Source: Isoetes taiwanensis
Taxonomy: Eukaryota > Streptophyta > Lycopodiopsida > Isoetales > Isoetaceae
Length of the DNA stretch: 64,000 nt
Direction of reading: 5' to 3'
NCBI GenBank assembly: GCA_021234155.1
Contig: JAJEKV010000284.1
Coordinates: forward strand, 1-64,000
The number at the start of each line of letters is the position of its first letter. Within the stretch, counting starts at the first letter, position 1. Positions 58,090 to 64,000 of the stretch are shown here, piece after piece. The position numbers and the translations under genes were made by a program. Under the pieces are notes generated by a model, which was given only the letters and a program-made list of their open reading frames with translations, did no database searches and was not told the origin of the DNA.

Positions 58090-59570
58090 ATGTGCCTTCC
58101 ATGGCATTAAACTTGAACATGCAAGACAATCTATCTCGGGGAATGAAAGAGGCAAAGCCGGGGGACTTGGCATACGATGAACAATATATTTGGCAGGGAT
58201 ACACACACAGATGAAGTATTTACATCTGATCTTGATGATGCTCATGCTTAGAGCAAGATTCAACGCATTTGTTCTCTTGTTGGGTCCCATACTGCATTCC
58301 TTATCTTCTCTATGCTTGAGGATTGCAAGTTGACTAGTATTTTCTACATGCATCTGCTCCCCCCCCCCCTCCCCCCATTTTACAACATTTTCTAGTTGCA
58401 TGACTCCTAGTGCATCGAAAAGGTATGGCATTATCTTTGGCAGATTGCTTGAAGAAGTTTAGAGATATAAATTTTTTAAAATATATGTTTAATACTTTTA
58501 TTTCTCACTAGAAAGGAAAGCTAAAATTCTATCATATAAAGAAGATTATTATTGTTCATAGCAAGATGAGCTCATTAGAGCCGATTCATTTGAATTAGAT
58601 GAGAGTGAACCATTTTTTATAGTGGCGCGTCGTAACTAACACTAGTCTAATTCCATGCAGCGGTTAGCAATTACCAAAATACTCCTCCTAAAACAAAAAC
58701 GCTACCGCTTTAACTCCCAAACACTTTCGATTAATTGGCGGGGTTGATCCTTGATCTTTAAAAATTGAATCAAGTGCCGGACAATTTTTTTTGGAAAAAA
58801 GTAGATTTGCTCAATAATATGATCTTAAACTATTTTGAATTGGCTTCATAATGTAACTGCCGCAATGGAATCATAGAGTTGTAGCCCTAAAAAAAAGGAG
58901 CCCGAAGTTGAGTTAAGAGAGAGGTACCATTGCCGCATGTGGAATTTGGCCATTAACTCGACTTTTATGTGTTGCTGATGTATTTTCTGTTTGATGAACG
59001 ACCATTTGAATTTTGCAAGAATTATCACACGACATTTTGCAGTGTAATGATCGTGAAGATGAAAAATATCTCATCCAGAACTATACCATTTCATATTCTC
59101 CATCTTTAAGGTTGTTTCAACATTGTGAAATGCGTGTGAAACTCCTTCTCTTGGACAAGTGATCTATTGTTGGATTTAGCATTTGCAGAAATAGATGCAA
59201 ACATGGTGCACAAGCACTTATCGTATTATAGTTATTGGAAAAAAAAGCAACCATTTGCTAGGGATTTGTACGTCCCTCTCGTCTTTCCATCGAAATTACC
59301 TTAACACACCACCCCTCAAGTTTATAATGATCCAACGATTGAGATCAATTTTAGCCGGTAGTTTACTAGAGCCATAGCTGAAATTTTGTTTAAGGAATAT
59401 TTTAACATTTTATTGAAAATTTTATTAGAGAACCAAGGAAAGTTTTTTTTCTCGATTAGGGTGCCTAACCCTAGTTCCGATCCAGAGACGGGCATCGCGG
59501 CTAGGTTTGCAAAGCTGAATGCCGGGCTTCAGAAATAAGGGTTTGTATAGGCGAGATCCTGCAGCTGCAT
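58090..59570. other. Region without recognisable genes
   Basis: It includes a C-tract (C with single T) near 58362-58378. No protein motif was recognised. Confidence 0.45.
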
Positions 59571-59850
59571 TTGTTCTTTTTTAGAAGCTTTCCTCATCTT
59601 TTTGCTCATTTTCTTCAGTTTTTCTACTTCCTCATGTTTTCTGCTTCATTATGTAATTCCGCTTCGTTTCTGTCGCCTGATATGCGAGTTCAGATCTTTC
59701 AAGCCGTTTTGGCAAGGAAGATGCAAGAAGCCATAAGTGTCACCATAGCTGCCAAGTTGAGCACATTTGGGCTAATCTTTACCGGTGTGTAACGACCGGC
59801 AACATGCATGTCTGTGATAAGAACTTTAATCAGAGGATTCTGTAACACTA
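59571..59850 (+). pseudogene. Truncated duplicate of the Cys/His-rich exon
   Basis: 59690-59850 is nearly identical to 61034-61195. In the matching frame it reads GKEDARSHKCHHSCQVEHIW and VTTGNMHVCDKNFNQRIL, then stop; one cysteine of the other copy is Phe here. The preceding 120 bp (TTTAGAAGCTTTCCTC to GCGAGTTC) match 60652-60764, so in this copy a stretch of about 270 bp present in the other is missing. Confidence 0.75.
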
Positions 59851-60344
59851 AAGTTTGAATCTAAAAGGATGCTTTGGAGCCGATTTGGAGAAACCCCAGA
59901 GCATTTTATATTGTGCAGTTGCGGTTGCGGCTATGGCAGATCCGGGTGATGGCGGAGCTGTTAAAACCGCGCCATGGCAAAACTAACTGAAATGGTCTTT
60001 GCTTCAACGTTATTGCAAGTTTATTGCATCCATTGTCTTTGTACGTTTTTACCATTTTAATTTAAACCATTGACCTCTGTACCTTTTAGGATGGTTAACA
60101 ATGAAGACGTAAGGAGAAGGTGCTGTAACTATAAGTGTAGCAGAAATTTCAAAGCCAGAACGTTTTATGCAAGCTTCACACATTCATCATTTTAACTTGC
60201 AAGTGTTAACGTCTTGGAAAAAGGTAAGGTGATCAATTGATTCTTTGTATTTCAGATGCTAAGATATCCAAAACAAACTGCAAAATTCAATTTTGAGACG
60301 CAGTTCCCATATTATAGACGAAATTTCCATATTATAGATGAAAT

Positions 60345-60854
60345 TCGACAAGACATGTTAAAGGGAAACCTGTCGTATTTGACATGGATATGAGCCCTGC
60401 AGACATTATTGCATTCTTTTACTTGCTCAAAACATCCGTTGAAACAATTGACTTAAAAGTATGCCTTTGCTTCCAGAGTACTGTCATGGTTTTCTTCTAA
60501 TCACCAGTAATAAGAAGAGTGTAGACTAATGTCCAACCCATTTTGTCCGTATTTGCATCTACAGGCAATCACCATTGGAGGCAATGAATGGCCAAATGCC
60601 GGTAAGCCTACACTTTCTCATTGTTCTCTTCCATAAAATTTGCATTCTTTTTTAGAAGCTTTCCTCTTCCTTTTGCTTATTTTCTTCAGTTTTCTACTTC
60701 CTCATGTTTTTCTCGTCATTATGTAATTCGCTTCGTTTTTGTCGCCTGATATGCGAGTTCGGATAATTTCTGTTAACATTTGCCTGGTCAATGGCTTTAC
60801 AGGCATTTGCGGCTAAGATTCTGGGCTTTGTAAACAAAAAGAATATAGCACCAG
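60345..60854 (+). pseudogene. Nucleoside hydrolase fragment, three exons
   Basis: Exon 1 (about 60345-60458, donor GTATGC) reads KGKPVVFDMDMSPADIIAFF, then YLLKTSVETIDLK. Exon 2 (60565-60601) reads AITIGGNEWPNA, between ACAG and GTAAGC. Exon 3 (60803-60854) reads AFAAKILGFVNKKNIAP before GTATGA. This order matches the start of a plant nucleoside hydrolase domain (NSH; purine and pyrimidine ribonucleoside cleavage), where FDMDMSPAD replaces the DxDxxxDD calcium site. The junction of exons 2 and 3 is out of phase as drawn, and nothing of the remaining domain follows, so it is a fragment. Confidence 0.7.
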
Positions 60855-61031
60855 GTATGAAGCCCACTTAAGCTTCACAAAAACATTTTATATTTCTTAT
60901 AAGAGTCTAATCTTGCACATCTCAACAAGTCTAGCTCTTTCTCAGTCATTAAGAAGGAGGTAACTTAGTATCACGCAAAAATCTTGCGCGATACTATGTT
61001 CTTATACTTCTATTTCGTGGCATGAATGCAG

Positions 61032-61420
61032 TGTATCTTTCAAGCCTTTTTGGCAAGGAAGATGCAAGAAGCCATAAGTGTCACCATAGCTGCCAAGTTG
61101 AGCACATTTGGGCTAATCTTTACCAGTGTGTAACGACCGGCAACATGCATGTATGTGATAAGAACTGTAATCAGAGTATTCTGTATGATAATTATAGCAG
61201 TATTTGCAAAGTGAGCGGCCAGGTCTTTCCCTTGTCAGCTGCTGAGCAGGAAGCAACCAGAGGTGTCCGAAGAAAGCGTGGTCCAGATGCCTATGAAACA
61301 GGCGTCTTTAAGCGCAGATGTGAACCTCCTAGTCGTCAGTCTTGCTTTGAGTCTATGTTTCAGATCATTGTCCCTCCAGGCCAGTGTGGTTCTAGACAGA
61401 GTGCAATGGACTTGAGCTAA
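61032..61420 (+). CDS. Cys/His-rich protein, C-terminal exon (conserved plant protein)
   Basis: From an acceptor (ATGCAG ending 61031) an open frame runs to TAA at 61418-61420, about 129 codons. HKCHHSCQVEHIWANLYQCV, THxCDKNCNQ-like MHVCDKNCNQSILYDN and SSICKVSGQVFPLSAAEQEA hold seven Cys/His residues suited to zinc binding; the tail is basic (RRKRG, FKRRCEPPSR). I recall uncharacterised plant proteins with this pattern but no function. It lies in the CACTA-like element directly behind the nucleoside-hydrolase exons, which could make a chimeric transcript. A 5' part is missing, so it may not be expressed as a protein. Confidence 0.55.
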
Positions 61421-62600
61421 TATTTTGGAGCCATTTTGTCATCTAAACTGAGATATCTAAATGTGCTTATTTAGTTCCCATGTTAGCCTCCTTAATGTTG
61501 GAGGTTTTAACATAAACATTGACATGTAATCGATTAAATTTTACAGTCTCCATTCAAGTGAAACTTGTGGAGTGAGATAACTGATATGACATGTTATTGT
61601 TCCTAGTACTTTTTTTGGCTCTCTAATGACCTTTCTTGCTCAGATGATTTCTAACTAGTTGCTTGTTGAGCCACATGTTTCTTGCCCATTGCTTAAGCAG
61701 ATGCCTATTTGACACCTAGTTTTATTTTGCTACTGCAGCATTGTTTACTGAACCTTGTATATACATATACGAGTAGTTTTTTATTTAATAAATTATCGTA
61801 GGTCATTTTTTTTGAATAAAATGTGCAGAGGATAAGTCAGATATGAAGAAAGTGATTTAGTGCATGACTAAAGTATCCACTTTGGGTATAATGCACAATA
61901 TATGGTTAAAATGGGGTTCAAATCCTCATAGCTTTGATTTATTTGTTTTTATTATTTTTTGGAATTTGGGACTATCTTTTAGAAACCACTAGTCATATAT
62001 ACCTAGGCTTTTGAAAACAAGACGGTAGTGATATATGCTTCAGATAACACACCAATTATGAAGGGTTTGAACAAAGAAACCACTACAAGTTAAGAAAATA
62101 AAATTATATGGTGTTATAAAGTATCTTAATCTGCTTTCAAAAACAAAACACTAGTGATTTATGACCTTTAACCACTCCATAAAAAACTTACTAAACCATC
62201 GTCCCATACTAAAAGCATTACGGGTTTGATGCATAAACATGCAAGGCTTTAGGCCATTAAACAATCATGTCATAGGCCATTAAACAATCATGACCTATGA
62301 CATGTAAACACAAGGAGAACCCTATAAATTTACCACATCAATAAGTCATGCTATTTTAGCATTCTAAAAACCACATATATATAACAATATATTAAACCAC
62401 GTCTTATTACCACCATACCACACCACATTCACAAACCATGCATATAAAGCATTATTTTTAATTATTGCTTTTAAACATGTTAGAAAACCAACTTGGTGAA
62501 CGCCATATAAAATTCATATAAGGTTTTTAATGATATCAACCCACAAAGATGTATTGGTTTTATTAAGCGGTTTTATATATATAACTAGGGTAAAAACCCA
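61421..62600. other. Gene 3' flank and right subterminal repeats of the CACTA-like element
   Basis: 61421-61950 looks like 3' UTR and intergenic DNA. 61980-62600 is rich in AAACCAC, AAACCAT and TGGTTTTA motifs typical of transposon subterminal regions. No genes. Confidence 0.5.
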
Positions 62601-62631
62601 TATTGGTTTTAATTTTGGGTGCATTGTGCAA

Positions 62632-63912
62632 GTTTAGGATGGAGCATCTTCTCCTAGTGCGGCGCTGTTGTTGCAGTCTCTTCGCCATTGTGTGGTGTTT
62701 GGGAAGCCGTCTGTGCATGTGGAGTTGCTCTGGGCAATGTTATATGGTCTCCGGCCTTTCCCACATGCATCCCCTTTTCTCACGGGGGTGTTGCGGGCTT
62801 GGGATCATGTGCGTGTGCTCTTCCAGTTAGATTATGCCTCAGTTTATCACCACTCTTCTCCTTTCTTGTGGGTTCCTCTACCCCCTGCGCAGTTGCCCTT
62901 GGCTGCCACTGTGCATGCTCGGACGCAGGCCCGTTGGAGGCGAGCTGCTGCGCTCACCTTGGAGGATTGGTATTGGGGTGGTCAGCTAACTTCATAGGAG
63001 TTCTTTCGAGCTCGCTTTCGCCTGAGGGGCAGTGATCGGGCTATCTGGGAACAAGTGGCGAGGAGTATTCCGCTACACATACCTATAGTTCCTCAGGCTG
63101 ATGTCTTCTTGTTTTGTGCGGTCTTGTTACCGGGTGCTGGCTATTCATGACACTCTGCCCCCTTCATGCAAGTGGTCTCTGCAGCTTCCAGGTTCTCGAT
63201 AGTGCTCGGTTTGGACATGGACATGGAGCTCACTTCCCCCACCGAAGGTTAGGGTGCTTCTGTGGCAGGTGGTGCACCACTATATCAGGGTGAATGCCCT
63301 TGTGAGCACCACTATATCAGGGTGAATGCCCTTGTGAGTCAGTTTAGGCCGGGTGTAAGCCCTCTCTGCCCTTGTTGTGGCCTTCATCGTGAGACTGTGT
63401 AGCATTGTCTGGTTTTATGCCCTCACTTGCAGGTTGTCTGGGATTGGATCAGGGATCTGTTTCAGGTGAGATTGACTAGCCAGCAGTTGCTGTTTCATGT
63501 GTATCCTGGTGCTTGGCCGCTCTTGCGGAAGCAAGCCTTGCATCTGTGCGTGGCTTGGTTGGTGTGGCTGATTTAGAAGCGGCTGCGGTTGTGGATCTTT
63601 CAAGGGATTCAGCAGCCTGCAGCCTCTCTGATTCCTCGACTCAGGTACAAGCTATTTCAAAGCTTCCTGGTGTTCCCGGGATTAGTAGAGCTTGGCGGGA
63701 CTTCTTGGGTGTTGTAGATATGATGGTCGGTTTGTACAGCAGTAGAGTTGCAGTTTTTTTGTGAGTTTGTTGTGGAGTGTCGAGGTATCGCTGTCTCTTT
63801 GGGGCAGTTCTCTTTCCTCCTCACTTGCTTTGTAACATTACCATTCGTTAAAAAAACTATTCTATTCTATTCTATTTTAACATATTGATGACACAATTCT
63901 TCAAAAAAAAAA
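62632..63912 (+). mobile_element. L1-type LINE, 3' portion with tail
   Basis: It continues the L1 of 48930-50974 after the CACTA-like insertion. Frames WDHVRVLFQLDYASVYHHSS and the zf-RVT region (SPLCPCCGLHRET-like near 63355-63400), then WLVWLI*KRLRLW-type Trp-rich sequence, match the minus-strand copy at 27455-28700. It ends with a (CTATT)n stretch and an A-run near 63903-63912. Confidence 0.9.
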
Positions 63913-64000
63913 AGACTATAGTAAAATGGTAACATGAAAAAGGCAAAGCCTTTAAGATATTAATTGGCAAATCCTTTCAAACCATATATAAGTCATTCAC

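Larger units (their letters stand above)
50975..62628. mobile_element. CACTA-like element with 3-bp target duplication, 11.65 kb
   Basis: The ends CACAAGGCACCCAAAA (left) and CACAATGCACCCAAAA (right, reversed) differ at one base of 16. The flanks are CAA at 50972-50974 and 62629-62631. The empty site is visible in the related L1 at 27396-30822. A 3-bp duplication and CAC ends fit the CACTA superfamily. Subterminal motifs of the AAACCAC/GTGGTTT type occur near 50995-51110, 57000-57380 and 61980-62600. No transposase was recognised; inside are an L1, a LINE stub and host-gene exons. Confidence 0.85.

Overview
This looks like nuclear DNA of a land plant with a large, transposon-rich genome. Evidence: fragments of plant-specific gene families (SnRK2 kinase, AP2/ERF factor, copper chaperone for SOD, malectin-like receptor kinase), introns with GT/AG borders, L1 LINEs with zinc-binding tails, an LTR element primed by initiator tRNA-Met, CACTA-like and Helitron-like termini. 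A fern, gymnosperm or bryophyte seems as likely as an angiosperm; I cannot place it further.

Left part, 1-21 kb (the gene-bearing part). A purine-rich block (1-1440) is followed by a decayed SnRK2 gene (minus), then a divergent AP2/ERF gene whose DNA-binding domain is split by a 1,965-bp LTR element with a 5-bp target duplication. Next is an intact-looking plastid protein gene (7580-9259). Directly behind it lies a segment bounded by 29-bp direct repeats that encodes a small HUH-type Rep endonuclease (9633-10337). A complete three-exon malectin-like receptor kinase (14256-16807, minus) sits between two oppositely oriented Helitron-type 3' ends. A BTB/BACK gene fragment (18714-19027) and a hAT-type MITE follow.

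Middle, 21-47 kb. The purine block, SnRK2 and ERF start recur (21357-23472), then break at the end of a very large CACTA-like element (23473-46909). It has long terminal inverted repeats and arms made of about 150 copies each of a 19-bp unit. Inside are a LINE that does not look like plant L1, itself interrupted by an L1, two inverted-repeat MITEs, a 251-bp tandem duplication and gene pieces including a copper-chaperone (CCS) exon. A copy of the receptor-kinase 5' flank lies just beyond (47675-47931), so the element seems to sit in a duplicated version of the left-hand region.

Right part, 48-64 kb. A plus-strand L1 (about 48930-63912) is cut by a second CACTA-like element (50975-62628; 3-bp target duplication CAA, matching terminal inverted repeats). 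That element holds a degraded L1, a LINE stub, three exons resembling nucleoside hydrolase, and a duplicated cysteine/histidine-rich exon: probably captured host genes.

Probably working genes are few: the plastid protein and the receptor kinase. Most of the rest is nested mobile DNA and gene fragments. Exact family assignments are from motif recognition by eye, with no database search.
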